NCBI GenBank assembly: GCA_002412705.1
Contig: DHVO01000022.1
Coordinates: 1 to 20,016, forward strand
Source of the DNA: Bacteroidales bacterium UBA5206
GTDB lineage: Bacteria; Bacteroidota; Bacteroidia; Bacteroidales; Tenuifilaceae
DNA: 20,016 nt
Reading direction: 5' to 3'
Of the stretch, positions 1-6,680 are shown in pieces. Within the stretch, counting starts at the first letter, position 1; each line of letters opens with the position of its first letter. The notes beneath the pieces were generated by a model. That model ran no database searches. It was not told the DNA's origin and was given only the letters and a program-made list of their open reading frames with translations. The position numbers and the translations under genes are program-made.

Positions 1-22
1 AGTTCGAGTCTCGTCTTCTGCT
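1..22 (+). tRNA. 3' end of a tRNA gene, probably tRNA-Gly (partial)
   Basis: The window opens inside a tRNA gene. The T-loop TTCGAGT (3-9) is followed by the 3' half of the T stem (10-14), seven acceptor-stem bases CTTCTGC (15-21) and discriminator T at 22. No CCA is encoded. The AG before the loop pairs with the CT after it. A T discriminator and the GTTCGAGTCTCGT stretch are typical of bacterial tRNA-Gly, and tRNA-Cys also has U73. The anticodon lies outside the window, so the identity is inferred. The next gene is tRNA-Leu, as in common Gly-Leu tRNA clusters. Confidence 0.7.
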
Positions 23-35
23 CAACTTTCTAACC

Positions 36-43
36 TATATTTG
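36..43 (+). promoter_or_regulatory. Possible -7 element for tRNA-Leu
   Basis: TATATTTG matches the Bacteroidota -7 consensus TAnnTTTG and lies about 47 bp before the tRNA-Leu 5' end. No TTTG is seen at the usual 18-21 bp upstream, because that stretch is the 3' end of the preceding tRNA. It may be an extra promoter, or a chance match within a two-gene tRNA transcript. Confidence 0.35.
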
Positions 44-90
44 TTAGATACCCGTTTTCTTTTTAACGTATTGTTTTATACCAGTTTCGG

Positions 91-175
91 GCCCGGATGG
101 TGGAATTGGTAGACACGCAGGACTTAAAATCCTGTGGCCATTGCGGCTGTGCCGGTTCGACCCCGGCTCCGGGTA
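91..175 (+). tRNA. tRNA-Leu (anticodon UAA)
   Basis: This is a complete class II tRNA of 85 nt. The acceptor stem GCCCGGA (91-97) pairs with TCCGGGT (168-174), with one G-T pair at the end, and the discriminator is A175. The anticodon stem CAGGA/TCCTG encloses the loop CTTAAAA, so the anticodon at 125-127 is TAA, reading UUA leucine codons. A long variable arm, as expected for Leu, lies between the anticodon and T arms. The T stem GCCGG/CCGGC is perfect. CCA is not encoded. A strong terminator follows at once. Confidence 0.97.
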
Positions 176-176
176 C

Positions 177-208
177 AAAAAAGGCTATCGTATCGATAGC
201 CTTTTTTG
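177..208 (+). terminator. Intrinsic terminator after tRNA-Leu
   Basis: The 8-bp stem GGCTATCG (183-190) / CGATAGCC (194-201) has a three-base loop. It is flanked by an A run on the left and six T on the right, so it could work in both directions. Confidence 0.9.
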
Positions 209-222
209 TTTTGTAGCGGTTC

Positions 223-252
223 AAAAAAATGCCCCAATTTTACAATTGGGGC
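223..252 (-). terminator. Intrinsic terminator of the ECF sigma gene
   Basis: The stem GCCCCAATT (231-239) / AATTGGGGC (244-252) has a four-base loop. On the minus strand it is followed by a run of seven T (complement of 223-229). It lies about 70 bp past the stop of the minus-strand sigma factor gene and ends that transcript. Confidence 0.85.
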
Positions 253-319
253 TTGGTGAAACGGTATTGCTTGTCCATGGTTTGTTTCTCTGTAAACTCT
301 ATTTATTCATTGTAACTTT

Positions 320-820
320 TTAGTCCTGGTAATCCTCAAGTGCATTCATTAACTTTTGGCGTGAGAAGAAGATTCGGCTTTTTACAGTACCGATTTTAAG
401 ATTTAGCTTATCGGCAATCTCCTTGTATTTGTAACCAGAGGTGTGCATCTGGAACGGAATACGGAAGTCGTCGTCCAGTTCATCAACCTTTTTGCTGATT
501 TCTGAGTGGGAGAACATGCTTTCTGGCCCATCGTTTTCCGGGCGGCTGTTCATAAGGTACTGATTATCGCTTGAGTCAAAAGTGGTATTCTGCTTAATGG
601 CCTTGCGATAGTTATTTATGAACGTGTTTTTCATTATGGTAAAGGTCCATGCCTTTATATTTGTGTCGTCTTCAAACTTATCCCTGTAGGTTAGCGCTTT
701 AAGGTAAGTTTCTTGAAGTAAATCGCGTGCATCTTCGGGGTTTGAAGTTAAACTGTAAGCGAACCTCTCTAAGTTTGGTTCAAGCTCTATCAGTGCGTTA
801 TGAAACTGAGTAGTTGTCAT
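320..820 (-). CDS. ECF (RpoE-like) RNA polymerase sigma factor
   Basis: A 166-residue sigma-70 family factor of the ECF class, which directs RNA polymerase to stress or signal promoters. Sigma region 2 spans about residues 15-80, including NPEDARDLLQETYLKAL and the IKAWTFTIMKNTFINNYR segment. Region 4 spans about 108-160, with the helix-turn-helix YKEIADKLNLKIGTVKSRI. The frame stays open upstream to 904, but I chose the ATG at 820. Family members begin near this point, and a TATATTTG -7 element at 866-873 lies inside the extension, giving a leader of about 40 nt. No anti-sigma gene is adjacent. The upstream neighbour on the same strand is a MerR/B12 regulator, about 195 bp away, which suggests the sigma gene is controlled by that regulator. 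The sigma class is certain; the regulon is unknown. Confidence 0.93.
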   Translation of the reverse strand: MTTTQFHNALIELEPNLERFAYSLTSNPEDARDLLQETYLKALTYRDKFEDDTNIKAWTFTIMKNTFINNYRKAIKQNTTFDSSDNQYLMNSRPENDGPESMFSHSEISKKVDELDDDFRIPFQMHTSGYKYKEIADKLNLKIGTVKSRIFFSRQKLMNALEDYQD

Positions 821-865
821 AATATTTGGGGTTTTTATATTTAAACAATCTAAATAAATGTTTAA

Positions 866-896
866 CAAATATACGACGCTATTGAACAAGTTGTTC
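866..896 (-). promoter_or_regulatory. Sigma gene promoter with overlapping dyad
   Basis: On the minus strand TATATTTG (866-873) fits the -7 consensus. No TTTG stands at the usual -33 distance. That place holds the perfect inverted repeat GAACAA-G-TTGTTC (884-896), a likely regulator-binding site. Its AACAA/TTGTT half-sites also occur in the dyad in front of the neighbouring MerR/B12 gene. Confidence 0.5.
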
Positions 897-941
897 TTTT
901 TCAATTTTTGGAAACCCCTATTTCTAAAATCATTCTAAATA

Positions 942-976
942 AGAACAACCCTACAAGCTTTACGCCCTGTAGGGTT
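942..976 (-). terminator. Possible terminator after the MerR/B12 gene
   Basis: The inverted repeat AACCCTACA (947-955) / TGTAGGGTT (968-976) has a 12-base loop. On the minus strand it is followed by TGTTCTTATTT, a weak T tract. It lies between the MerR/B12 stop and the sigma gene. A terminator is the simplest reading, though it could also be an operator. Confidence 0.45.
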
Positions 977-1014
977 TAGTAAGTTAGTCTAAATTTTATC
1001 TAAGGCGAAAAAAA

Positions 1015-1893
1015 TTATTGTGGTGGAATGGCTTTGTCTAGCTCATCTTGCGATGAAATTGTGGTAACATAGCCTGGAAGTGTAGCTTGCTCTGCATTTA
1101 CCTGGTATCCTGTTACCAAAAGGAGAGTGGATGGTAGTGCTCTTTTTAGACTTGCAAAGTGAGACGTAACATCCTCGTTGGGCATTCGTTTGTTTATGGA
1201 TGTTAGAAGTGCCCAAGGTTGTAGATTTTTTGCTGTGGCAATTAGGTTTTCCAGCGGCACAGTTTGTCCTAGGTAAATAACCTTATACCTCGCCATTTTG
1301 GCTAGCAGCGTACAGTAAAGCAGGGTAATCTCATGGTATTCCCCTTCGGGTAAATAGAAAATGATTAACGGGTTGCTTTCTGGTGCTTGCTCTATCCTGT
1401 TGATTTGGGTAAACAGGTATTCCCTTATAATATTTGAGGCAAAGTGTTCTTGGGCGGGATTTAGTATACCCGATTGCCAAAGTGCGCCAATTCTGGCTAG
1501 AAATGGGGAGATGAGCTCTGTGTAAATGGCTTTAATCCCTTTGGCTTCTACAGAACGCTCTATGTACTGTTTGAGGTCGGTTTCGTTGAAATTGCTGGTG
1601 GCAATTAACATGGCCTCAACGCCAATGTTGGTATTCTTTTTATCGGAAAGTATGCGTTTTACTTCAACATCAACTTGGGCTGCATTCATGCGGGCAATCT
1701 GGCTTATTTTAAACCCTTTTTGTTGAAGTAACGATATGTTAAGGGCAAGCCGAATGTCTTCGTCGGAGTACTTCCTTATGTTGGTGTCGGTTCTTGATGG
1801 TGTGAAAAGGTTGAAACGTTTTTCCCATATCCTAATGGTATGAGCCTTAATTCCGGTAAGAGTTTCAACATCTTTTATGCTATACTTTCCCAT
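1015..1893 (-). CDS. MerR-family regulator with cobalamin-binding domain (CarH/LitR-like)
   Basis: A 292-residue protein with three parts. A MerR winged helix lies at about residues 4-70 (YSIKDVETLTGIKAHTIRIWEKR). A helical-bundle region follows at about 90-165, and a Rossmann-like B12-binding domain at about 175-285. In the bundle, W139 is followed nine residues later by E149-H150. This is the Wx9EH motif of CarH-type regulators, which bind adenosylcobalamin and lose DNA binding in light. The cobalt-ligand motif is seen as E185-Y-H187; the Gly usual three residues after the His is a Thr. The CarH comparison rests on family knowledge; light or B12 response here is inferred. The ATG at 1893 follows an 18-bp dyad, suggesting autoregulation. 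Downstream on the same strand is an ECF sigma gene. An alternative is a MerR/B12 protein sensing cobalamin only. Confidence 0.9.
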   Translation of the reverse strand: MGKYSIKDVETLTGIKAHTIRIWEKRFNLFTPSRTDTNIRKYSDEDIRLALNISLLQQKGFKISQIARMNAAQVDVEVKRILSDKKNTNIGVEAMLIATSNFNETDLKQYIERSVEAKGIKAIYTELISPFLARIGALWQSGILNPAQEHFASNIIREYLFTQINRIEQAPESNPLIIFYLPEGEYHEITLLYCTLLAKMARYKVIYLGQTVPLENLIATAKNLQPWALLTSINKRMPNEDVTSHFASLKRALPSTLLLVTGYQVNAEQATLPGYVTTISSQDELDKAIPPQ

Positions 1894-1914
1894 GTTGCTG
1901 TTGCTTTGAGAATT

Positions 1915-1932
1915 ACAACAAAGTATTGTTGT
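1915..1932 (-). promoter_or_regulatory. Candidate autoregulatory operator of the MerR/B12 gene
   Basis: The perfect inverted repeat ACAACAA-AGTA-TTGTTGT lies 21 bp before the ATG. On the minus strand its centre reads TACTTTG, one base shorter than the -7 consensus TAnnTTTG. A bound dimer would therefore cover the promoter. MerR-family dimers bind such dyads. Confidence 0.45.
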
Positions 1933-1948
1933 TATGGTTCAAAATTGG

Positions 1949-2587
1949 CTAAAGTTTTCGAATAAGCATAAGCCCATCGCGTATGGGGAGTAGCACATTA
2001 TCGACTCTTGTATCGGTTGTGACCATTTGGTTGAACTCATTTATTGCCTTTGTGTGCAGGTCGTTACAGTTCTTGTCGGTTACTTTGCCATTCCAGAGCA
2101 CATTGTCGGCTATAATAAAACCTCCTGGTTCAACCTTAGGAAGTACTAGGTTGAAGTAGTTGGGGTACTCTCGCTTGTCGCCATCTATATAGGCAAGTTG
2201 GTATGTGAAGGGTAGCTTGGGTACTATTTCCAGAGCACTTCCTATGTGCAGGTTTATTTTGCTGCTTAGCCCAGATTTGTCAAAAAAAGTGCGTGCGGTA
2301 TCCTCTAGCTCGTCGTTCACTTCAATGGTGTCTAGTATTGCGTTATCCGATAGCGCTGAGGCAATGCAAATGGCGGAGTAGCCAGTAAACGTCCCAATCT
2401 CCAGTACACGTTTGGGGTTTACCATATGAACAATCATCTCAAAGAGTTTCCCTTGAATGTGCCCGCTAACCATTCGTGGGTTAAATGTGTTTAAGTTGGT
2501 ATAGCGCGCGAGTTCATACAACACTTGACTTTCGGGCTTACTGTTGGCACTTAAATAGGCCTCTAAATCCTGTTCCTTTGTGCTCAT
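1949..2587 (-). CDS. SAM-dependent O-methyltransferase (CCoAOMT-like)
   Basis: A 212-residue class I methyltransferase of the Methyltransf_3 family (caffeoyl-CoA/catechol O-methyltransferase type), the usual length for bacterial members. The SAM-binding motif LEIGTFTGYSA is at about 62-72 and the acidic residue closing that site is E89. The divalent-metal site is visible as D135 in YIDGDKREY together with D161-N162 in IIADNVLWNG. It should transfer a methyl group from SAM to a hydroxyl, probably of a small catechol-like molecule; the substrate is unknown. It starts 7 bp after the stop of the M16 protease gene, so the two are very probably co-transcribed. The MerR/B12 gene follows 55 bp downstream and may be partly read through. 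Confidence 0.92.
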   Translation of the reverse strand: MSTKEQDLEAYLSANSKPESQVLYELARYTNLNTFNPRMVSGHIQGKLFEMIVHMVNPKRVLEIGTFTGYSAICIASALSDNAILDTIEVNDELEDTARTFFDKSGLSSKINLHIGSALEIVPKLPFTYQLAYIDGDKREYPNYFNLVLPKVEPGGFIIADNVLWNGKVTDKNCNDLHTKAINEFNQMVTTDTRVDNVLLPIRDGLMLIRKL

Positions 2588-2594
2588 CTACGTT

Positions 2595-3815
2595 CTACTT
2601 GTATATTAGGTACGATAGGTTGTTGATGTCTAGTATCTCATTGGATATATCCATGAGGTCCATGGCCGATACATTTTCAATTTGAGCGTAAACCTCCTGT
2701 AGGTTATCGGCTGTGTTATACACAAGAAAGCTCTTTGCCACCGATAGCATTAGGCTTTCATTACTTTCTGCAGCAATGGCAAGCTGCCCCATGAATTGGC
2801 GCTTTGCCTTGTGGAGCTGGAGCGTACCCAACTTCTTCTCGCGAAGCAGGTTTAGCTCCTTGTGAATAACCGCAAGGGATTTCTCTAGGTTCTCCTTATC
2901 GGTGCCAAAGTATATGTTGAATAGCCCAGTATCGGAGTAGGGCTGGTACATGGATTCTATGTTGTATGCATATCCATACTTCTCCCTTAGGCTCATGTTT
3001 AAACGGGAGTTGAGTCCAGGTCCTCCTAGTAGGTTATTGAGCAGATGCATACCTATACGCTTAGGGGTTTGAAGGTCGTAGGCTATGTTACCAACAATAC
3101 AGTGCGATTGGAAGGTGGATTTTTTTACGGTCTTGCTTTGCGGCTTGTACTCCAAAAACTGTTGCCGTGGCGTGGTTCTTGGATTTGGCGATACCCATCC
3201 CATGTGCTTTTCTGCAATTTTTTTCACCCTGCTAAAAGGGATGTTTCCAATGGAGCAAAACACCATTTGATCTGTATTGTAGCATCGGGCAATAAAATCG
3301 AGTATGTTTTTCTTGGTAAACGCTTTAATATGCTTTTTGGTGCCTAGTATATTTTGCCCAAAGGGGTGTCCCTTGTAAACAAGCTCCTCAAACTCGTCAA
3401 AAATTAGCTCCGAAGGGCTATCCTTATAGGAGTTAATTTCATCTATTACAACCTCTTTTTCTTTTTGAACCTCTTTCTCGGGAAAGGTGGAGCGAAAAGT
3501 GATATCAGAAATCAGCTCAACGGCTCTAGGGTAGTCCTCGTTAAGGAATGTGGCATGGATTACCGTTTCCTCTTTAGTGGTATAGGCATTTAGTTCTCCA
3601 CCAACATCTTCAAGGCGGCTCATAATATGATATGCCTTACGTTTTTTTGTCCCCTTAAAAATTACATGTTCAATAAAGTGCGCAATGCCTTGCTCGTTGC
3701 TGTACTCATCGCGAGTGCCTGCATTAATCATAATGCAGCAATGCGATACTGGAGAGTTGTTACGCTTATGTATTACCCTTATACCGTTTTGGAGTGTAGT
3801 AAATTCAAAATCCAT
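2595..3815 (-). CDS. M16 family zinc metallopeptidase (insulinase/processing-peptidase type)
   Basis: A 406-residue protease of the single-domain-pair M16B type, resembling mitochondrial processing peptidase beta and bacterial processing-peptidase-like proteins. The inverted zinc motif HxxEH is at 46-50 (HFIEH), and E126 in VVIDEI lies 76 residues on, as expected for the third metal ligand, so the enzyme should be active. The C-terminal half carries the RLNMSLREKYGYAYNI region typical of the second M16 domain. There is no signal peptide, so it is probably cytoplasmic. I chose the ATG at 3815 rather than the upstream in-frame codon at 3848, because a complete promoter (3835-3865) overlaps the extra 11 codons. 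It is the first gene of an operon with the O-methyltransferase. The peptide substrate is unknown. Confidence 0.94.
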   Translation of the reverse strand: MDFEFTTLQNGIRVIHKRNNSPVSHCCIMINAGTRDEYSNEQGIAHFIEHVIFKGTKKRKAYHIMSRLEDVGGELNAYTTKEETVIHATFLNEDYPRAVELISDITFRSTFPEKEVQKEKEVVIDEINSYKDSPSELIFDEFEELVYKGHPFGQNILGTKKHIKAFTKKNILDFIARCYNTDQMVFCSIGNIPFSRVKKIAEKHMGWVSPNPRTTPRQQFLEYKPQSKTVKKSTFQSHCIVGNIAYDLQTPKRIGMHLLNNLLGGPGLNSRLNMSLREKYGYAYNIESMYQPYSDTGLFNIYFGTDKENLEKSLAVIHKELNLLREKKLGTLQLHKAKRQFMGQLAIAAESNESLMLSVAKSFLVYNTADNLQEVYAQIENVSAMDLMDISNEILDINNLSYLIYK

Positions 3816-3834
3816 TGTGAGTAAATATAATCTG

Positions 3835-3865
3835 CAAACGTACTGCAAAACACGGTAACACCAAA
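3835..3865 (-). promoter_or_regulatory. Promoter of the M16 protease operon
   Basis: On the minus strand TTTG (3862-3865) and TACGTTTG (3835-3842) are separated by exactly 19 bp, a full match to the Bacteroidota housekeeping promoter. The predicted transcript starts only about 15 nt before the ATG at 3815. Confidence 0.75.
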
Positions 3866-4037
3866 ATTGTTGGTAAAAGTATAGCTGCTGATTTACACTT
3901 GACGAGTAACACCTCCAATAAGGTTTAAATATATTAGAATGAATCTAAATAGATTTCACCCTTCGTATTTATCCTATTGAAAATCAAAAGGAGAAAATGA
4001 TAAAGCAGAAAAAATGTAGTTCCTAAGGCCAGAACGC

Positions 4038-4068
4038 TTTGGAGATAATGCAAAATGCTATATATTTG
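4038..4068 (+). promoter_or_regulatory. Promoter of first tRNA-Phe
   Basis: TTTG (4038-4041), a 19-bp spacer and TATATTTG (4061-4068) form a perfect -33/-7 pair, 17 bp before the tRNA 5' end. Confidence 0.8.
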
Positions 4069-4085
4069 CACCGCAATTAAGCGCT

Positions 4086-4158
4086 GGTGCCATAGCTCAG
4101 TTGGTAGAGCAAAGGACTGAAAATCCTTGTGTCCCCGGTTCGATTCCTGGTGGCACCA
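4086..4158 (+). tRNA. tRNA-Phe (anticodon GAA), copy 1
   Basis: This is a complete 73-nt tRNA. The acceptor stem GGTGCCA/TGGCACC is perfect and the discriminator is A4158. The anticodon stem AAGGA/TCCTT holds the loop CTGAAAA with anticodon GAA at 4119-4121, reading UUU and UUC. CCA is not encoded. The T stem CCCGG (4134-4138) / CCTGG (4146-4150) has a C-T mismatch at its central pair, shared by copy 2. Confidence 0.97.
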
Positions 4159-4172
4159 CAAGCAATCAAAAG

Positions 4173-4200
4173 AAGGCTGTCTATTTATAGGCAGCCTTTT
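4173..4200 (+). terminator. Intrinsic terminator after tRNA-Phe copy 1
   Basis: The stem AAGGCTGTC (4173-4181) / GGCAGCCTT (4190-4198) has one T-G pair and an 8-base loop. The T tract is short (4197-4200). Confidence 0.75.
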
Positions 4201-4320
4201 CCATTTATATGAGTTGTTTTGTTTTTTTAACTATTATGTTGATAGATAGCAACAAGAAGAATTCCCTTTGTAAACAAAGAATCTATTGCTAAAAAAGGTA
4301 GTAATTTTATGCCCTTGGGC

Positions 4321-4350
4321 TTTGAAGTAACAAGGGAATAGCTATCTTTG
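4321..4350 (+). promoter_or_regulatory. Promoter of second tRNA-Phe
   Basis: TTTG (4321-4324), an 18-bp spacer and TATCTTTG (4343-4350) match the -33/-7 consensus, 17 bp before the tRNA. The distance to the tRNA equals that of copy 1. Confidence 0.75.
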
Positions 4351-4367
4351 CAACGCAATTAGGCGCT

Positions 4368-4440
4368 GGTGCCATAGCTCAGTTGGTAGAGCAAAGGACT
4401 GAAAATCCTTGTGTCCCCGGTTCGATTCCTGGTGGCACCA
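4368..4440 (+). tRNA. tRNA-Phe (anticodon GAA), copy 2
   Basis: Identical over all 73 nt to the copy at 4086, with anticodon GAA at 4401-4403 and the same C-T mismatch in the T stem. It has its own promoter and a stronger terminator, so it is an independent transcription unit. Confidence 0.97.
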
Positions 4441-4441
4441 C

Positions 4442-4477
4442 AAAAAGAGAACCGTGTGTACACGGTTCTCTTTTTTT
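4442..4477 (+). terminator. Intrinsic terminator after tRNA-Phe copy 2
   Basis: The perfect 10-bp stem GAGAACCGTG (4447-4456) / CACGGTTCTC (4461-4470) has a four-base loop and is followed by seven T. Confidence 0.93.
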
Positions 4478-4511
4478 ATGCCAGTATTAGAATGCTTCGC
4501 GTGGTGTGTAA

Positions 4512-4553
4512 AATAAAAAATCCTTGGGGATTACTATTTCCACAAGGATTTTA
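4512..4553 (-). terminator. Intrinsic terminator of the small lipoprotein gene
   Basis: The stem AAAATCCTTGGGG (about 4517-4529) / CCACAAGGATTTT has one mismatch. On the minus strand it runs into a T-rich tract. It stands 20 bp beyond the lipoprotein stop codon. Confidence 0.75.
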
Positions 4554-4572
4554 ACATAGATTCGTAAAGGGG

Positions 4573-5067
4573 CTAATCCATACTGTCGGGACGGAAAAGC
4601 AGCTTTTCGTTAAGGATTTGATCAAATGCTTCGGGGTTTAGTATTGTAGCAACCCTAAAGTTGGGATCGAGGAAGAAAAGCTCCTCTTTAATTTTAGGTT
4701 CCCCGTCAACTCCTGTTGTAGAGTACCTGTGAAGTATGGTATATCCCAGTAAAAGCCCCATGTTGTTTTCAAGTAGATTTTTAAGGCTATCCAGCTTGTG
4801 TGAGTTTTCGCTTTTGGCGCGCTCCTCCTCAATAAGATTTGTTAGCTGCAGGGTTCTGTCGGTGCGTTCGTAGCGGGGAGTAATCTCGCTAAAGCTTAGC
4901 GATTTGTACTTTGGGTGTTCGTCGGTGGAGTTTTCCATCCATTGCGTAATAGACTGTTCTGCCTTGGCCTGAGGTGTGTCCTGTTCCTTTTTACTGCCTA
5001 TGTTGCAGCTGCAAAGAAGGGATAGTAGCACTACTGTTATGGTAATTATCCTATCGGTTTTTTTCAT
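4573..5067 (-). CDS. Small lipoprotein of unknown function
   Basis: I do not recognise a family. The 164-residue product starts with a type II signal peptide: Lys-Lys, a hydrophobic run (about residues 7-18) and LLCSC-N, so C21 (or less likely C19) is the lipidated cysteine. The mature part is hydrophilic and highly charged, probably helical around 70-105 (LTNLIEEERAKSENSHKLDSLKNLLENN). A short beta-like segment follows (GYTILHRYSTTG ... ELFFLDPNFRVATIL). It should sit in the cell envelope facing the periplasm. It follows the M20 dipeptidase gene on the same strand, but a strong terminator between them makes it its own unit. No clear promoter is visible upstream of the ATG. Confidence 0.8.
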   Translation of the reverse strand: MKKTDRIITITVVLLSLLCSCNIGSKKEQDTPQAKAEQSITQWMENSTDEHPKYKSLSFSEITPRYERTDRTLQLTNLIEEERAKSENSHKLDSLKNLLENNMGLLLGYTILHRYSTTGVDGEPKIKEELFFLDPNFRVATILNPEAFDQILNEKLLFRPDSMD

Positions 5068-5109
5068 GATCTCGCAATTAGGTGGGTGGTGGTATAGGGC
5101 AATGATAGG

Positions 5110-5144
5110 AAAAAAACCATGCGGACAAGGGTGTCCGCATGGTT
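5110..5144 (-). terminator. Strong intrinsic terminator of the M20 dipeptidase gene
   Basis: The perfect 13-bp stem AACCATGCGGACA (5115-5127) / TGTCCGCATGGTT (5132-5144) has loop AGGG. On the minus strand it is followed by an uninterrupted T run (5111-5116). It lies 11 bp past the dipeptidase stop. Confidence 0.95.
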
Positions 5145-5154
5145 AAATTAGGCG

Positions 5155-6525
5155 TTACTTGTTAAGCTCTGCAAAATTTTTGTAGAAATGGGTTATTGTT
5201 TCAATACCCTTGTAGAAGTTTTCTAGTGGGTAGTTCTCGTTTGGAGAGTGGATTGCATCCGATTCAAGTCCAAATCCAAGAAGAATGGACTTAATACCAA
5301 GAATAGATTCAAAAGAGCTAATAATAGGAATACTTCCACCGCTACGGTATGGTACGGGTTTTTTGCCTAGAACTGTTTCAACGGCTTTGCTAGCAGCCAT
5401 GTATGCAGGACTTGTGGTAGGTGAAACATAACCCTGACCGCCATGATGAGCAGTAACCTTAACCTTTACGCATTTGGGGGCAATGGCCTCAAAATGCTCT
5501 TGGAATAGCTTGGCAATTTTGTGATGATCTTGATTTGGCACCAAGCGCATAGAGATTTTTGCGAAGGCTTTTGATGGAAGTACAGTTTTAGCACCCTCGC
5601 CAATGTATCCGCCCCATATACCATTAACATCAAGGGTTGGGCGAATTCCTGTGCGCTCAAGGGTTGTGTACCCCTTTTCGCCATGAACCTCTTCTATATC
5701 AAGGGCTTTTTTGTAGTTGTCGAGATTGAATGGAGCCTTTGCCATTTCGGCACGTTCTTCGGCGCTAACCTCCATTACATCGTCGTAAAAGCCTTTTACG
5801 GTGATATGGTTGTTCTCGTCGTGAAGTGAGCCTATTAGCTTTGATAGTACGTTTATTGGGTTGGCAACAGCACCACCAAATAGTCCGCTATGAAGGTCGC
5901 GGTTAGGGCCAGTAACCTCCACTTCCATGTAGGCTAATCCCCTTAAACCGGTGGTTATAGAAGGAACATCTTTGCCAAGCATTGAAGTGTCTGATACAAG
6001 AATAATATCGGCTTTAAGCATGTCTTTATGGTCTTCGCACCATTTGCCTAGGCTGCCAGATCCAATCTCCTCTTCGCCCTCAATCATAAACTTAACGTTG
6101 CAGGGAAGCGTGTTGTTCTTTACCATTAGCTCAAAGGCTTTGGCGTGCATAAAGCCTTGTCCTTTGTCGTCGTCGGCACCACGAGCCCAAATTTTGCCAT
6201 CGCGAATCTCTGGCTCAAATGGATTGCTTTTCCATAGCTCAATGGGGTCAACGGGCATTACGTCGTAGTGAGCGTAAACTAGAACAGTTGGAAGTTTAGG
6301 ATCAATAATCTTTTCTCCGTAAACAACAGGGTTGCCTTCGGTTGGCATAACCTCTGCTTTGTCGGCACCAGCTTTAATAATTGCTTCTTTCCAGTATTCG
6401 GCTGCCCTGACCATATCTGGTTTATTCTCTTGTAGCGAGCTAATTGAAGGGATACGAAGTAGCCCAAAAAGCTCATCGACGAAACGATCTTTGTTCTCCT
6501 CGATGTACTGTTTGATGTAATCCAT
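5155..6525 (-). CDS. M20 family dipeptidase (carnosinase/CNDP-like)
   Basis: A 456-residue zinc peptidase of the M20/ArgE-DapE clan, full length for the dipeptidase branch. The metal and catalytic residues expected for the family are visible: H86 and D88 in YAHYDVMP, the bridging D119 in ARGADDDKG, the general base E152 and metal ligand E153 in IEGEEEIGS, D179 in LVSDTS, and H426 in the C-terminal DAIHSPNE motif. The inserted dimerisation ('lid') domain lies at about 200-355 and includes NRDLHSGLFGG. It should hydrolyse di- or tripeptides in the cytoplasm. There is no signal peptide. The ATG at 6525 begins with the typical amphipathic helix (MDYIKQYIEENKDRFV). It is transcribed alone, with a strong terminator just downstream. 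Its natural substrate is not determined. Confidence 0.95.
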   Translation of the reverse strand: MDYIKQYIEENKDRFVDELFGLLRIPSISSLQENKPDMVRAAEYWKEAIIKAGADKAEVMPTEGNPVVYGEKIIDPKLPTVLVYAHYDVMPVDPIELWKSNPFEPEIRDGKIWARGADDDKGQGFMHAKAFELMVKNNTLPCNVKFMIEGEEEIGSGSLGKWCEDHKDMLKADIILVSDTSMLGKDVPSITTGLRGLAYMEVEVTGPNRDLHSGLFGGAVANPINVLSKLIGSLHDENNHITVKGFYDDVMEVSAEERAEMAKAPFNLDNYKKALDIEEVHGEKGYTTLERTGIRPTLDVNGIWGGYIGEGAKTVLPSKAFAKISMRLVPNQDHHKIAKLFQEHFEAIAPKCVKVKVTAHHGGQGYVSPTTSPAYMAASKAVETVLGKKPVPYRSGGSIPIISSFESILGIKSILLGFGLESDAIHSPNENYPLENFYKGIETITHFYKNFAELNK

Positions 6526-6680
6526 GGTTGTTTTGTTTAATGTAATTTATAGCGAGCCCAATATAGTAAAAAAGGCGGATTTTTTGGTTTTAGTTATTGG
6601 TGTTTAGTGTTTGGTCTTGTCTAATGCCGATACAAGTTGACTAGTATTTAGTCCCTAAATCTTAAATTTTTATTCTTGAG

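Larger units (their letters stand above)
4072..4443 (+). repeat. Direct duplication of the tRNA-Phe gene
   Basis: Positions 4072-4161 and 4354-4443 are 90-bp direct repeats with one mismatch (A4080/G4362), 282 bp apart. They cover the whole tRNA plus 14 bases before it. The -7 boxes and terminators outside the repeat differ in sequence. Confidence 0.95.

Noticed and set aside
141..323. 60-codon open frame covering the tRNA-Leu 3' end and two terminators
   Set aside because: It is built from tRNA and hairpin sequence and carries no protein signature.
320..904. Longer 194-residue form of the first ECF sigma factor
   Set aside because: The extra 28 residues are not sigma-like and contain the probable promoter, so the ATG at 820 is preferred.
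3934..4161. 75-codon minus-strand open frame
   Set aside because: It is antisense to the first tRNA-Phe and its terminator region, and the product has no recognisable features.
6636..6652. Hairpin GACTA-N5-TAGTC downstream of the DUF3109 gene
   Set aside because: The stem has only five pairs and no T run follows, so it does not qualify as a terminator.
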